Source: Eubacteriales bacterium (GTDB lineage Bacteria > Bacillota > Clostridia > Oscillospirales > Oscillospiraceae). From it: 38,980 nt of DNA. The stretch is taken from contig JAUNNH010000017.1 in assembly GCA_030531505.1 (NCBI GenBank), forward strand, positions 1 through 38,980, given 5' to 3'. The position numbers and the translations under genes were made by a program. The notes below the pieces were generated by a model. That model had not been told where the DNA came from, searched no databases, and saw only the letters and a program-made list of their open reading frames with translations. Every line of letters starts with the position of its first letter. Position 1 is the first letter of the stretch. Below are positions 1-8,565 of the stretch, piece after piece.

Positions 1-248
1 TTGATGCAGTAGCCCTCGTATTCAAACTGCATGACCGAGGAGGTGATGGAGATGCCGCGCTGCTTCTCCAGCTCCATCCAGTCCGACACCGCGTGCCGGG
101 CCGTGGCCTTGCCCTTGACGGAGCCCGCGAGCTGGATCGCGCCGCCGTAGAGCAGGAGCTTTTCGGTCAGGGTCGTCTTGCCGGCGTCGGGGTGCGAGAT
201 GATCGCGAAGGTCCGCCGCCGATCGATCTGTTTTTGTAATTCTGTCAT
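1..248 (-). CDS. prfC: Peptide chain release factor 3 (RF3), N-terminal part
   Basis: Only the first 82 or so codons lie in the window; the gene runs off the left edge. The translation begins [20 protein letters not shown] and continues with [19 protein letters not shown], which is the P-loop (G1, SHPDAGKT) and following segment of translational GTPase RF3. The later stretch [20 protein letters not shown] matches the RF3 switch I/G2 neighbourhood. RF3 recycles RF1/RF2 from the ribosome after termination, in the cytosol. The start is set by an AGGAGG ribosome site 6 nt upstream of ATG at 248. No confident promoter was found in 249-380; a poor TTCAAA/CATGAT pair was discarded. EF-G-like paralogues are less likely because of the SHPDAGKT and GGAIQ-type sequence. 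Confidence 0.9.
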   Translation of the reverse strand, partial: MTELQKQIDRRRTFAIISHPDAGKTTLTEKLLLYGGAIQLAGSVKGKATARHAVSDWMELEKQRGISITSSVMQFEYEGYCI

Positions 249-377
249 ATGTGTCCTCCTGTTTCAGATGATCGTGTGTCGGGACCGTCTGTCAGGGGGG
301 CGTTGTTTTCATGCAAATCATGCTGATTTTCCTCTGTCTTTGAAGTAAAGCATCTTACTTTACCATAGGATATGCGC

Positions 378-413
378 AAAAGTAAAGAGGATGCTGAAAA
401 AATGCATCCTCTT
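378..413 (-). terminator. Intrinsic terminator of the GH25 gene
   Basis: A perfect 10-bp stem (AAGAGGATGC, 385-394, with its complement 404-413) with a 9-nt loop is followed on the minus strand by TTTACTTTTG. It lies just past the stop codon of the lysozyme gene at 429. Confidence 0.7.
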
Positions 414-428
414 ATACTCATCACACCA

Positions 429-1433
429 TTAAAACATCACGTTCATGTCCGTGTAGCCGTTGATGCCCTTCACCTTTCCCCGGTCCGTAAACTGCCAGAT
501 ATCGTAGCGTCCGCCGAAGCCGGGCACCCGCCCGCGCTCGGAAGCGGAATAATTGGCGAGCCAGATCATACGGTCACCGAAGCTTTCGCGGTAGAGATTG
601 GTGTTGTAATAATACTGTCCCGAATAGATCCCGGTCTCGTAGCCCGCGGCCTCGATCACCCGGCAGAAGGCCAGGACGTTCCGTGTCCGCTCCTCCCGGC
701 TCAGACGGTCGGCCCGGCCGTTCGGGTACTCTCCGGATTCTTCGACGTCGATGAAGACCGGCAGGTCCAGCGCCTGCCCGTCCAGCACATCCAGCACGGC
801 CCGTGCCTCCGCGGCCGCCTCACGCTCGCTGCCGGCGGTGGAATAAAAATACACCCCCACCTGCAGCCCCGCCTCCCTGGCGTTGTGCAGATACTGCTTG
901 CAGCGCAGATCCCCGTAGATGAGCCCATAGGTCCAGCCGCGCCCGCCCACGCGCACGATGGCAAAGTCGATCCCCTGCCCGTGCACCGCGCGCCAGTCGA
1001 CGTCCTCGTTGTAATACGACACGTCCACGCCGAGGGCGCGCGCCTTTGTCCCGTCCGGGGCGAAATAGTGCCAGCGGCCGTCGACTCGCTGGAGACCGGT
1101 CAGGCAGCGGCCATCTTGGTTTACATAAATAATCTTATCTCCGTCGCGCTGCCATCCGTAGACCGGGTCCGTCACCGGGAAGGGATCGGTTTTCTCCGCC
1201 GTCTCGATCCGCAGGCGGAACGGCTCCGGCTCTTCCGCCACGACCGTCGCCGTCATCTCTTCCGGCAGGGCGTGGCTCGCCGAATAGTTTACATAATTAT
1301 TAATCGTCGTACTCAGGATCAGCCCGGCCAAAAACAGACTCAGGCAGACGACCAGGATCCGCAGCGGGCGGTCCAGGCGCGGATCGGTCAGCCAGGCGGG
1401 CGCTTTGCGGGGCGGCTTGCTTTTCTCTTTCAT
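429..1433 (-). CDS. Membrane-anchored glycoside hydrolase family 25 lysozyme
   Basis: About 334 aa. A short basic cytoplasmic tail is followed by one hydrophobic helix (ILVVCLSLFLAGLILS), so the enzyme is probably tethered to the outer membrane face. A linker with a single cell-wall-repeat-like segment (residues about 80-115: GWQRDGDKIIYVNQDGR, then WHYFAPDGT) precedes the GH25 domain. The catalytic signature is visible: GVDVSYYNEDVDW at the first strand and FIDVEES (the D-x-E pair) further on, then GIYSGQYYYN and the terminal IWQFTDRGKVKGINGYTDMN. GH25 enzymes cleave the MurNAc-GlcNAc bond of peptidoglycan. The frame is open to an ATG at 1448, but that ATG has no ribosome site; the ATG at 1433 follows GAGAG, so I prefer it. 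Monocistronic, with its own promoter and terminator, divergent from pcrA. Confidence 0.88.
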   Translation of the reverse strand: MKEKSKPPRKAPAWLTDPRLDRPLRILVVCLSLFLAGLILSTTINNYVNYSASHALPEEMTATVVAEEPEPFRLRIETAEKTDPFPVTDPVYGWQRDGDKIIYVNQDGRCLTGLQRVDGRWHYFAPDGTKARALGVDVSYYNEDVDWRAVHGQGIDFAIVRVGGRGWTYGLIYGDLRCKQYLHNAREAGLQVGVYFYSTAGSEREAAAEARAVLDVLDGQALDLPVFIDVEESGEYPNGRADRLSREERTRNVLAFCRVIEAAGYETGIYSGQYYYNTNLYRESFGDRMIWLANYSASERGRVPGFGGRYDIWQFTDRGKVKGINGYTDMNVMF

Positions 1434-1464
1434 GGAAGTCTCTCTCATTTAACGGAATGGCTCT

Positions 1465-1493
1465 ATCATAGCGGGTCCGCGGCAAAAAAGCAA
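1465..1493 (-). promoter_or_regulatory. SigA-type promoter for the GH25 gene
   Basis: Minus strand: TTGCTT (1488-1493), 17-nt spacer, TATGAT (1465-1470). The predicted start, near 1458, leaves a leader of about 25 nt before ATG 1433. Confidence 0.6.
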
Positions 1494-1539
1494 TCCGCCC
1501 GGAAAAAAGATTTTTGTCCCCTTTCGCAGGAAATGGCAC

Positions 1540-1568
1540 TTGTACCGCCGCCGCTCCTGTGATAAAAT
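1540..1568 (+). promoter_or_regulatory. Promoter for the pcrA/uvrD-type helicase
   Basis: TTGTAC (1540-1545), 17-nt spacer, TAAAAT (1563-1568). The predicted transcription start, around 1575, is practically at the ATG codons at 1576/1579, so the mRNA from this promoter would be leaderless. Confidence 0.5.
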
Positions 1569-1575
1569 CGTGCGC

Positions 1576-3945
1576 ATGATGACGGATTTTGAACAGCGCT
1601 TCCTGCAAGCGCGCCGCGCGCTGATCCGCGCGGATTTTAAACAATTAAATGAACGACAGCAGGAGGCCGTGCTGGCCACAGAGGGCGCGCTGCTGATCCT
1701 GGCCGGGGCCGGGAGCGGCAAGACCACGGTGCTGATCCACCGCATCGCGAACCTCCTCCGCTACGGCTGCGCCTCCGACAGCGACGAGCTGCCCCCCGAT
1801 GCAGACGAGGAGATGCTCCGCCTGCTGGAGCAGGGCGGGCCGGAGGCCGCACGATATGCGGCGCTGCGCCCTGTGGAGCCCTGGCGCATCCTCGCCATCA
1901 CCTTCACGAACAAAGCCGCCGGCGAGCTCAAGGACCGCCTCGCCCACATGCTGGGCGACGAGGCCAATGACATCTGGGCCTGCACCTTCCACTCCGCCTG
2001 CGTGCGCATCCTGCGCCGGGACGCGGAAAAGCTCGGCTTCGCGGACAACTTCACGATCTATGACACGGCGGACAGCCAGTCTTTGATCAAGCGCATCCTG
2101 AAGGAGCAGGACCTCGACGAGAAGAGCTTTCCGCCCCGCAGCGTGCTCGGGGAGATCAGTTACGCCAAGGACGCCCAGTTCGGGCCCGCCGAGTACCGGG
2201 CGCACGCCGCCGCGTCCAGCGATTACCGCAAGCTCAAGATCGCGCAGGTATACGAGGAGTATATGCGGCGCCTCTTCGCGGCCAACGCCATGGACTTCGA
2301 CGATCTCATCTACTACACCGTGAAGCTCCTGCAGGAGCATGAGGACGCCCGGGATTACTGGCAGCGCCGCTTCCGCTATGTGCTGATCGACGAGTACCAG
2401 GACACGAACCACCTGCAGTACCTGCTGGCCTCCACGCTGGCGGGCGGCTATGGCAACATCTGCGTCGTGGGTGATGACGACCAGAGCATCTACAAGTTCC
2501 GCGGCGCGACGATCGAGAACATCCTCTCCTTCGAGGACCAGTACCGCAGCTGCCGCACGATCCGTCTCGAGCAGAACTACCGCAGCACCTCCCACATCCT
2601 CGACGCGGCCAACGCCGTCATCCGCAACAACATCGGCCGCAAGGGCAAGGAGCTCTGGACCGATCAGGGCGCGGGCTGGAAGATCCAGCAGTACACGGCC
2701 GACAACGAGAACGAGGAGGCGCAGTATGTCGCCTCTCACCTGCTGGCCTCCTACAGTCAGGGCGCCAACTGGCGCGACAGCGCGGTGCTCTACCGCATGA
2801 ACGCACAGTCGAGCCAGCTCGAGTTCGCCCTCAAGCGCAACGGCATCCCCTACCGCATCGTCGGCGGCACGCGCTTCTTCGACCACGCGGAGATCAAGGA
2901 CATGCTGGCCTACCTGAATGTGATCAACACGCCGGCGGACGATCTGCGCCTCAGCCGCATCATCAACTCCCCGCCGCGCGGCATCGGCGAGCGCAGCGTG
3001 GAGAGCGCGCGGCAGCTCGCTGCGGAGAACGGCTGCAGCCTTTTCGAGATCATCTCCCACGCCGACAGCTACCCCGAGCTCAGCCGTCCGGCCCTGCGCA
3101 TGCGGCAGTTTGCGGGGCTGATCGAGGAGCTGCGCGCCTTCGCAGCGGAAAACACCCCCGATGCGCTCTACGATGAGCTGCTGCAAAAGACCGGCTATCT
3201 CCGGCTGCTGCAGGAGTCCGACGACGACAAGGACCGGACCCGGGCCGAGAACGTGGAGGAGCTCAAGAGCAGTATGCTGAGCTTCATGAAGGAGTCCGGT
3301 GACGAGACGCTCGAGGGCTATCTCGCAAACGTCGCGCTCTACACCGATCTCGACAACTACGACCGGGACGCCGACGCCGTGGTGCTCATGACCATGCACA
3401 GCGCCAAGGGCCTGGAGTTCCCGACGGTCTACATCGTCGGTATGGAGGAGGGGATCTTCCCCGGCATCCGCGCCATCGGCGAGCACGAGGAAATGGAGGA
3501 GGAGCGGCGGCTCTGCTACGTTGCGATCACGCGGGCCAAGCGGCAGCTCTATCTGCTCTGCGCCAGGCAGCGCATGCTCTTCGGCCGCACGACCGCCAAT
3601 CGCGCCTCCCGCTTCATCGACGAGATCCCGGAGGAGCATATCGACCGGCACATCCCCAAGGGCTACGCTCACCGCGACCCGGGGCGCGAGGCGGCCTACG
3701 CACGGCCGCGGCAGGAGGTAAAACAGCACGGCATCGCCGCGCCCTCCGCGAAAGCGAAGCCAGCGGCAAAGCCGGCGCCGGATTTCGCGCTCGGGGACGC
3801 CGTGCAGCACAAGGCCTTCGGCCCCGGCATCATCACGAAGCTCACGCCCATGGGCGGGGACTATCTCGTGGAGATCCAGTTCGAGAAGGCCGGGCCGAAA
3901 AAGCTCATGCTCCGCATCGCGGCGCTCAACATGACCAAGCTGTAA
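1576..3945 (+). CDS. pcrA: UvrD/PcrA-family ATP-dependent DNA helicase
   Basis: About 789 aa, a superfamily 1A 3'-5' DNA helicase used in repair and rolling-circle replication. Visible motifs: Q-motif LNERQQEAV, Walker A AGAGSGKTTVL (residues about 43-53), ITFTNKAAGEL (Ia), DFDDLI, Walker B VLIDEYQDTN, VGDDDQSIYKFRGA (III), LEQNYRST (IV), VVLMTMHSAKGLEFP (V) and LCYVAITRAKR (VI). The C-terminal FALGDAVQHKAFGPGIITK is the Tudor-like tail of PcrA. An acidic insertion sits after motif I (residues about 65-100). The frame opens upstream at a TTG that overlaps the -35 element; ATG 1576 or 1579 (MTDFEQRFLQARR) fits the N-terminal form I recall from clostridial homologues. No ribosome site precedes either ATG. 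Confidence 0.93.
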   Translation: MMTDFEQRFLQARRALIRADFKQLNERQQEAVLATEGALLILAGAGSGKTTVLIHRIANLLRYGCASDSDELPPDADEEMLRLLEQGGPEAARYAALRPVEPWRILAITFTNKAAGELKDRLAHMLGDEANDIWACTFHSACVRILRRDAEKLGFADNFTIYDTADSQSLIKRILKEQDLDEKSFPPRSVLGEISYAKDAQFGPAEYRAHAAASSDYRKLKIAQVYEEYMRRLFAANAMDFDDLIYYTVKLLQEHEDARDYWQRRFRYVLIDEYQDTNHLQYLLASTLAGGYGNICVVGDDDQSIYKFRGATIENILSFEDQYRSCRTIRLEQNYRSTSHILDAANAVIRNNIGRKGKELWTDQGAGWKIQQYTADNENEEAQYVASHLLASYSQGANWRDSAVLYRMNAQSSQLEFALKRNGIPYRIVGGTRFFDHAEIKDMLAYLNVINTPADDLRLSRIINSPPRGIGERSVESARQLAAENGCSLFEIISHADSYPELSRPALRMRQFAGLIEELRAFAAENTPDALYDELLQKTGYLRLLQESDDDKDRTRAENVEELKSSMLSFMKESGDETLEGYLANVALYTDLDNYDRDADAVVLMTMHSAKGLEFPTVYIVGMEEGIFPGIRAIGEHEEMEEERRLCYVAITRAKRQLYLLCARQRMLFGRTTANRASRFIDEIPEEHIDRHIPKGYAHRDPGREAAYARPRQEVKQHGIAAPSAKAKPAAKPAPDFALGDAVQHKAFGPGIITKLTPMGGDYLVEIQFEKAGPKKLMLRIAALNMTKL

Positions 3946-3956
3946 GACATATACAT

Positions 3957-3991
3957 AAAGCGGGACCTGTGAAAAACACAGGTCCCGCTTT
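3957..3991. terminator. Bidirectional terminator between convergent pcrA and the aro operon tail
   Basis: Perfect 15-bp stem (3957-3971 with 3977-3991) with an AAAAA loop. It is A-rich on the left and ends in TTTTTA, so it can stop pcrA from the left and the minus-strand operon from the right. Confidence 0.85.
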
Positions 3992-5035
3992 TTATGCCGT
4001 CGCGCTCTCGAGGAGCGTCAGGGTCTTGTTGTCGGCGTCGAGCCGCGCCCGCACACCGATGGGCAAGACCCCGATCGGCTCGGCGTGGCCGATGTTGACA
4101 TTATACAGAATGGGCAGGTCCGGCCGCCCGGCCTCGCGCCCGACGACGCGGCGGTAGACCTCCTTATACGGCTCATACTTGCTGCGCCGGGCGGGCTTGC
4201 CCACGAGGATGCCGTTTATGACCTCGAAGATCCCCTGCGCCGCAAGGTTTCGGAGGATCCAGGTCAGAAGCTCCGCAGACATATCCACCTCGCTCGTCTC
4301 GAGGAAGAGGAGCTTGCCGCGCCACGCGTCGAGCGATGGCCAGATCGGCGTGCCGGTGAGCTCGATGAACACGTCCAGGCAGCCGCCGAGGAGTTCTCCC
4401 TCCGCGGCGCCGGAGCCCTGCAGGATCTCATAGCCGATCTCCTCCGGGTGGTAGGCCCGGAGCGTGTGGATGTTTTCCTCTTTCCACCAGATCTTTTCGT
4501 CCTCGTCGTCATACCAGTAAGGCGCGGACGGGATCTCCAGCGTCGGCTTCGGCTCGAAGAGCGTGTCGCGGATCATGCGCGCGGTGTAGTCGTTGATGCG
4601 GACATACTCGGCGAAGTTCGTCATGATGCTCGCGCCGTAGTAGGAGCAGAGCCCGGCCTTGTACATCATGAAATGGTTGGAGGTCGTGTCGGAAAAGCCG
4701 GTGAAGATCTTGGGATTATCCCGCAGCACGTCCAGGTCAACGTAGGGCAGCAGGCGGATCGTGTCGTCCCCGCCGATGGCGGAGAAGACGCCCTTGATCG
4801 CCGGGTCGCGGAAGGCCTCCATCAGATCGCTCGCCCGGGCCTCCGGGTGCCGGTCGAGATAGTCGACGCCCCGGAGGGCGTTCGGCATGACCCGGACCTG
4901 CAGGCCGTAGTCCCTCTCCAGACGCTCGCGGGCGATGGCGAGCTTGTGGATGGCCCAGTCCTCGCCGAGGATCCCGCTTGAGAGCGAGACGATCGCGACG
5001 GTGTCGCCCTTTTCCAGATGCTTCGGTTTGATCAT
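3992..5035 (-). CDS. Peptidase S66 family protein (LD-carboxypeptidase / MccF-like)
   Basis: 347 aa. S66 serine peptidases hydrolyse the L,D bond of murein tetrapeptides during peptidoglycan recycling; the MccF branch hydrolyses microcin C-type acyl-nucleotides. Visible landmarks: N-terminal GDTVAIVSLSSG, the strand FSAIGGDDTIRLLPYVD, the nucleophile elbow GFSDTTSNHFMMY (Ser near residue 117), FLETSE carrying the glutamate of the triad, and NVNIGHAEPIGVLPIG carrying the histidine. The W-rich insert (PYWYDDEDEKIWWKEENIH) and overall length look more like MccF-type members than housekeeping LdcA, so microcin/antibiotic self-immunity is an alternative. It starts 12 bp after the DUF554 gene with an AGAGGAG ribosome site and is probably the last cistron of the aro transcript. 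Confidence 0.85.
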   Translation of the reverse strand: MIKPKHLEKGDTVAIVSLSSGILGEDWAIHKLAIARERLERDYGLQVRVMPNALRGVDYLDRHPEARASDLMEAFRDPAIKGVFSAIGGDDTIRLLPYVDLDVLRDNPKIFTGFSDTTSNHFMMYKAGLCSYYGASIMTNFAEYVRINDYTARMIRDTLFEPKPTLEIPSAPYWYDDEDEKIWWKEENIHTLRAYHPEEIGYEILQGSGAAEGELLGGCLDVFIELTGTPIWPSLDAWRGKLLFLETSEVDMSAELLTWILRNLAAQGIFEVINGILVGKPARRSKYEPYKEVYRRVVGREAGRPDLPILYNVNIGHAEPIGVLPIGVRARLDADNKTLTLLESATA

Positions 5036-5047
5036 GGCGCTCCTCTT

Positions 5048-5758
5048 TCAGAACAGCCCGCTCAGCCAGTCGGCAAGAGGGAAATAGGCGATGGGCAGGA
5101 AGATGGCCGGCAGCATGTTGGAGACCTTGATGCGCTCTTTGGCGAGACCCAGAATGTTGATGCCCATGCCGATCAGGATCACGCCGCCCACGGCGGACAT
5201 CTCGGTGACGACGGCGGTGCTCAGCACCGGGGCCAGCAGCCCCGAGAGCAGCGTGAGCCCACCCTGGAACACGAGGATGAACAGCGCCGAGCAGGTCACC
5301 CCGAAGCCCATCGCCGCACCGAAGGCCATGGAGGAGACGAAGTCCATCGTGCTCTTGGCGAAGATGATGCTGTAATTGTGGTTGATGCCCGCCTCGAGCG
5401 AGCCCACGATCGTCATCGAGCCGATGCAGAAAAGGATGCAGGCCGAGACGAAGCCCTCCGTGAAGCGGCTCTCACCGGCCCGGCCCTTGAGGACCCTGTC
5501 CCGGATGAAGTCGCCCGCGTGCTCGATCCCGTCGTCGATGCGCAGCCACTCGCCGATGGCCGTGCCGATCACCATGCAGAGGATGACGCACAGCAGCGCC
5601 TGCGTGGTGATGGCGGTCGAGATGGCGATCAGCAGGGTGCAGAGGCCCAGGGCCTTCATGATCGCCTCCTGCAGACTGGGCTTCAGACGGTTTCGCAGCA
5701 GGATGCCGAGCAGGCTCCCGACGAGCACCGTCGCCATGTTGACGAATACCGCGATCAT
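5048..5758 (-). CDS. DUF554 (YdfK/YqgA-type) integral membrane protein
   Basis: About 236 aa with six to seven hydrophobic segments: MIAVFVNMATVLVGSLLGIL, ALGLCTLLIAISTAITTQAL, LLCVILCMVIGTAIGEWL, GFVSACILFCIGSMTIVGSL, AFGAAMGFGVTCSALFILVF, then the GGVILIGMGINILGL region. The motifs IGTAIGEWLRID and FCIGSMTIVGSLEAG are typical of DUF554, a family of uncharacterised membrane proteins, possibly transporters. The reading frame stays open far upstream inside aroQ, but ATG 5758 overlaps the aroQ stop as ATGA and follows GGGGAGAG, so it is the start. Its substrate is unknown; co-transcription with aromatic biosynthesis makes export of a pathway product one guess, with no direct support. Confidence 0.85.
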   Translation of the reverse strand: MIAVFVNMATVLVGSLLGILLRNRLKPSLQEAIMKALGLCTLLIAISTAITTQALLCVILCMVIGTAIGEWLRIDDGIEHAGDFIRDRVLKGRAGESRFTEGFVSACILFCIGSMTIVGSLEAGINHNYSIIFAKSTMDFVSSMAFGAAMGFGVTCSALFILVFQGGLTLLSGLLAPVLSTAVVTEMSAVGGVILIGMGINILGLAKERIKVSNMLPAIFLPIAYFPLADWLSGLF

Positions 5759-6201
5759 GTCGCACTCTCCCCCCGCAGATAGTCTTTCAGAAACCGGATG
5801 GCCTGCCGGTAGCCCTCGAAGCCGAGGCCCATGAAGGTCTTGACGCAAGCCCTGCCGGCGTAGGAGATCTGCCGGAAATCCTCGCGGCTCTTCACGTCGC
5901 TCAGATGCACCTCCACCGCCGGGAGCGACACGGCCTTGAGCGCGTCGAGGATCGCGACGCTCGTGTGGGTGTAGGCGGCGGGATTGATGACGATACCGTC
6001 GAAGACGCCGTAGGCCTCCTGGATCTTGTCGACGAGCGCGCCCTCGTGGTTCGACTGGAAGAGCTCGCATGCGATCCCTTCCTCCGCGCAGGACTCCCGG
6101 ATAAAGGCCTCCAGCGCCTTGAAATCCCGCTTGCCGTAAATCTCCGGCTCGCGCAGGCCGAGCAGGTTGAGATTCGGCCCGTTCAGGATCAGAAGCTTCA
6201 T
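5755..6201 (-). CDS. aroQ: Type II 3-dehydroquinate dehydratase
   Basis: 148 aa, the normal size of the dodecameric type II enzyme. It dehydrates 3-dehydroquinate to 3-dehydroshikimate, the third shikimate step. Diagnostic sequence: MKLLILNGPNLNLLGLREPE, then IYGKRDF with the catalytic Tyr on the flexible loop, ELFQSNHEGALVDKIQEA, GIVINPAAYTHTSVAILDAL and VEVHLSDVKSRE with the His of the active site. The start is fixed by ATGA overlap with the upstream aroE-aroK stop; the stop overlaps the DUF554 start in the same way. Confidence 0.96.
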   Translation of the reverse strand: MKLLILNGPNLNLLGLREPEIYGKRDFKALEAFIRESCAEEGIACELFQSNHEGALVDKIQEAYGVFDGIVINPAAYTHTSVAILDALKAVSLPAVEVHLSDVKSREDFRQISYAGRACVKTFMGLGFEGYRQAIRFLKDYLRGESAT

Positions 6202-7418
6202 GCCAGCACCTCCCGGATCTTCTCCGCCGTCTCCTTCACACTGCCGTTGTTGTCGATCACAAGATCGGCAAAGCGCTCGTAGCAGGGGCGGCGTTTGGCG
6301 TACAGTTCGTCCAGATCGCTGCGCAGGGAGATCGGTCTGCCCTCCTTCGGGAGCCGGGACGTGTCCCGCTGCAGCCAGAGGATCGTCCCGTTCTGGTGGA
6401 GAAAGGCGTAGTTCTCCTCCCGGGTGACGCAGCCGCCGCCCGTGGAGAGGATGATGCCCGAGCGCTTGCCCTGCTCGCACAGGACGGCGCTCTCACGCCG
6501 GCGGAAGCCCTCCTCGCCCTCGCGCTCGAAGATCGCCGGGATGGAGCAGCCTGCCTCCTCCGCGATAAGCTGATCCGCCTCCACGACGGGGCGGCCGAGC
6601 GCCCGGCCCAGAGCGCGGGCGATGGTGCTCTTGCCGCAGCCGGGCATGCCGATGAGCACGATGTTCAGCATCTCGCGGCGCAGCAGCCCCTCGATGCGGT
6701 CGATCTCCGCATCCGGGATCGTGCTCCCCGTGAAGAGCTCCGCGCTGCGCTTGGCCTGGGCGACGAGCATATAGAGCCCGCCCGCGTGCGGGATACCGCG
6801 GCGCTCCGCCTGCAGCAGGAACTCTGTCCGCGCGGGGTTGTACACCACGTCCAGCACCGCCTCGCAGGCCGGGAACGCATCCAGCGCCACAGGCGAGACG
6901 CCGGTGTGCGGATACATGCCGAGAGGCGTCGTGTTCACGAGCAGTGCCGCGTCGGCGTGACGGCCGAGATTGTCGTAGTTGTCCTCGCCGCGGCGGGAGA
7001 CAACGGTGACGCTCCCGGCGCCGAGGTCCTGCAGCACCGCGCAGGCCATAACCGAGGCGCCGCCGCTGCCGAAGACGAGGCACTTCTTCCCCGTCACCGC
7101 GATGCCGGCGCGCCCGATCAGCTTCTCAAAGCCGTAGGCGTCGGTGTTCTCGCCGAGGATCCCGCCGTCCGGCAGGCGCACGAGCGTGTTCACCGCGCCG
7201 ATGCGCCGCGCCCGGTCCGAGAGCTGCGTGCAGTATGGCAGGACGGTCTTCTTGTACGGGATGGTCACGTTCAGCCCGTCCCAGTCGCCCCCGCGCAGGA
7301 AGGCGTCAAGCTCCTCCGGGCTCTTCTCATAGAGCCGGTAGGCATAGTCCGCGAGCTCCCCGTGGATCCGGGGCGAATAGCTGTGGCCGAGCTTCTCGCC
7401 CAGCAGGCCGCATTTCAT
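6198..7418 (-). CDS. aroE-aroK: Bifunctional shikimate dehydrogenase / shikimate kinase fusion
   Basis: 406 aa in one uninterrupted frame. Residues 1-249 are shikimate dehydrogenase: GEKLGHSYSPRIHGEL (shikimate-binding Ser-x-Ser), NVTIPYKKTVLPY with catalytic Lys56, GAVNTLV, ENTDAYGF with Asp93, and NADP-binding LVFGSGGASVMACAV. Residues 250-406 are shikimate kinase: P-loop GMPGCGKST (257-265), EADQLI with Asp282 for shikimate, ILSTGGGC, and the LID/Arg region EGRPISLR. A Met lies exactly at the domain junction (250), so the fusion looks like the loss of a stop between neighbouring genes. The two domains catalyse consecutive steps (dehydroshikimate to shikimate to shikimate 3-phosphate). An AGGTGA ribosome site precedes ATG 7418, two nt after the pheA stop. 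Confidence 0.95.
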   Translation of the reverse strand: MKCGLLGEKLGHSYSPRIHGELADYAYRLYEKSPEELDAFLRGGDWDGLNVTIPYKKTVLPYCTQLSDRARRIGAVNTLVRLPDGGILGENTDAYGFEKLIGRAGIAVTGKKCLVFGSGGASVMACAVLQDLGAGSVTVVSRRGEDNYDNLGRHADAALLVNTTPLGMYPHTGVSPVALDAFPACEAVLDVVYNPARTEFLLQAERRGIPHAGGLYMLVAQAKRSAELFTGSTIPDAEIDRIEGLLRREMLNIVLIGMPGCGKSTIARALGRALGRPVVEADQLIAEEAGCSIPAIFEREGEEGFRRRESAVLCEQGKRSGIILSTGGGCVTREENYAFLHQNGTILWLQRDTSRLPKEGRPISLRSDLDELYAKRRPCYERFADLVIDNNGSVKETAEKIREVLA

Positions 7419-7419
7419 C

Positions 7420-8562
7420 TCAAATCACCTCGCTGTAACTGCCGAGATAGGAGAAGCTGTCGCAGATCTCCGGCAGCTCCGCCATCAGCTGGATGAACTC
7501 CGGGGAGTACACCGAAGTCTCCAGATCGAAATAGAACATGAACTCGAAATTCCGCTCGGGCATGGGGCGGCTCTCGAGCTTGTTGATGTTGATGCCGAGC
7601 ACATAAAAACGGCTGAGGAGCTTATAGAGGGAGCCGGGCTCGTGCGGCAGCGTCAGCATGAGGCTGGTCCGGTCCGCGCCCGGATAGATCTCCAGCTTCT
7701 TCGCGATGCAGATGAAGCGCGTGAAGTTGTTGCTCTGATCCTGCACCGACTCCGCCAGTGCCTCCAGGCCATAGAGGCCCATACAGCTGCGGGAGGCCAG
7801 GGCGGCGATATCGCGCCGCGGCGACTCCGCCACCATCCGGGCCGCGGCGGCCGTGTTCTCGCAGGGGATGACCCGGACGCCCGGGTGCTGCTGCAGGAAG
7901 GCCGCGCACTGGCTGATCGCCTGCTCGTGGGAATAGATCTCCCGCACATCCTCCAGCTTCACGCCGGGGCGGGCCAGCAGGTTGTGGTCGACCTTGAGGC
8001 GCACCGAGCGGATGATGCGGAAATCATGCCTGCGCATCAGATCGTAGACCGCGTTCACGGAGCCTGCCGTGCTGTTTTCCACCGGGACCACGCCATAGCG
8101 GCAGAGGCCGCTTTCGATGGCGGAAAAGACGGCGTTGAAATTGGAGAAGTAGAGGATGTTCGGACGCTTGAAGAGCCGCTCGCAGGCGAGCTGCTGATAA
8201 GAGCCCTCCACGCCCTGACAGGCCACCGCCGGATTTCCCGGGAAAAGAGGCGGTGTCTCCCGGAGCGCGGCCTCGATCTGAGCGCCAAGCTCGCTCTGCG
8301 TCCCGAGCAGCCGTTTCTGATAACTGCGGCTGAGCTCAAAGAGCAGCGAATAGAGCCGCACAGCGTAATCCTCCAGCTCCTCCGGCGTTTTCTCCGCGAT
8401 CTGCTGCAGCTTCTCGCGCTCACGGCGCGTATCCAGCACCGGCAGGTCGTTTTCCTTTTTGAAGGCCGCGATCCCGGCGGCGGTCTCCATTCGCTCGGCA
8501 AAGAGGCGCACAAGCTCGTCGTCGATCTCGTCGATCCGTTTTCTGTAGGCGTTCAGGTCCAT
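7420..8562 (-). CDS. pheA: Chorismate mutase / prephenate dehydratase with ACT domain (P-protein)
   Basis: 380 aa. Residues 1-90 form an AroQ-type chorismate mutase helix bundle (MDLNAYRKRIDEIDDELVRL, then TRREREKLQQI). Residues about 110-290 are prephenate dehydratase: ACQGVEGSYQQLACERLF, VVPVENSTAGSVNAVYDLM, IYSHEQAISQC and the signature NNFTRFICIAKK. The C-terminal ACT domain (about 300-375) has LPHEPGSLYKLLSRF and the ESRP motif (NKLESRPMP) that binds phenylalanine in feedback inhibition. The enzyme makes phenylpyruvate from chorismate and so commits carbon to Phe. It starts 3 nt after the aroC stop. Confidence 0.96.
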   Translation of the reverse strand: MDLNAYRKRIDEIDDELVRLFAERMETAAGIAAFKKENDLPVLDTRREREKLQQIAEKTPEELEDYAVRLYSLLFELSRSYQKRLLGTQSELGAQIEAALRETPPLFPGNPAVACQGVEGSYQQLACERLFKRPNILYFSNFNAVFSAIESGLCRYGVVPVENSTAGSVNAVYDLMRRHDFRIIRSVRLKVDHNLLARPGVKLEDVREIYSHEQAISQCAAFLQQHPGVRVIPCENTAAAARMVAESPRRDIAALASRSCMGLYGLEALAESVQDQSNNFTRFICIAKKLEIYPGADRTSLMLTLPHEPGSLYKLLSRFYVLGININKLESRPMPERNFEFMFYFDLETSVYSPEFIQLMAELPEICDSFSYLGSYSEVI

Positions 8563-8565
8563 GGT

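Noticed and set aside
249-380. Promoter for prfC
   Set aside because: Only poor hexamer pairs (TTCAAA/CATGAT) were found; not supported well enough to list.
5759-6070. Longer start for the DUF554 protein
   Set aside because: The extension overlaps aroQ in another frame and lacks hydrophobic character; ATG 5758 with ribosome site and ATGA overlap is better.
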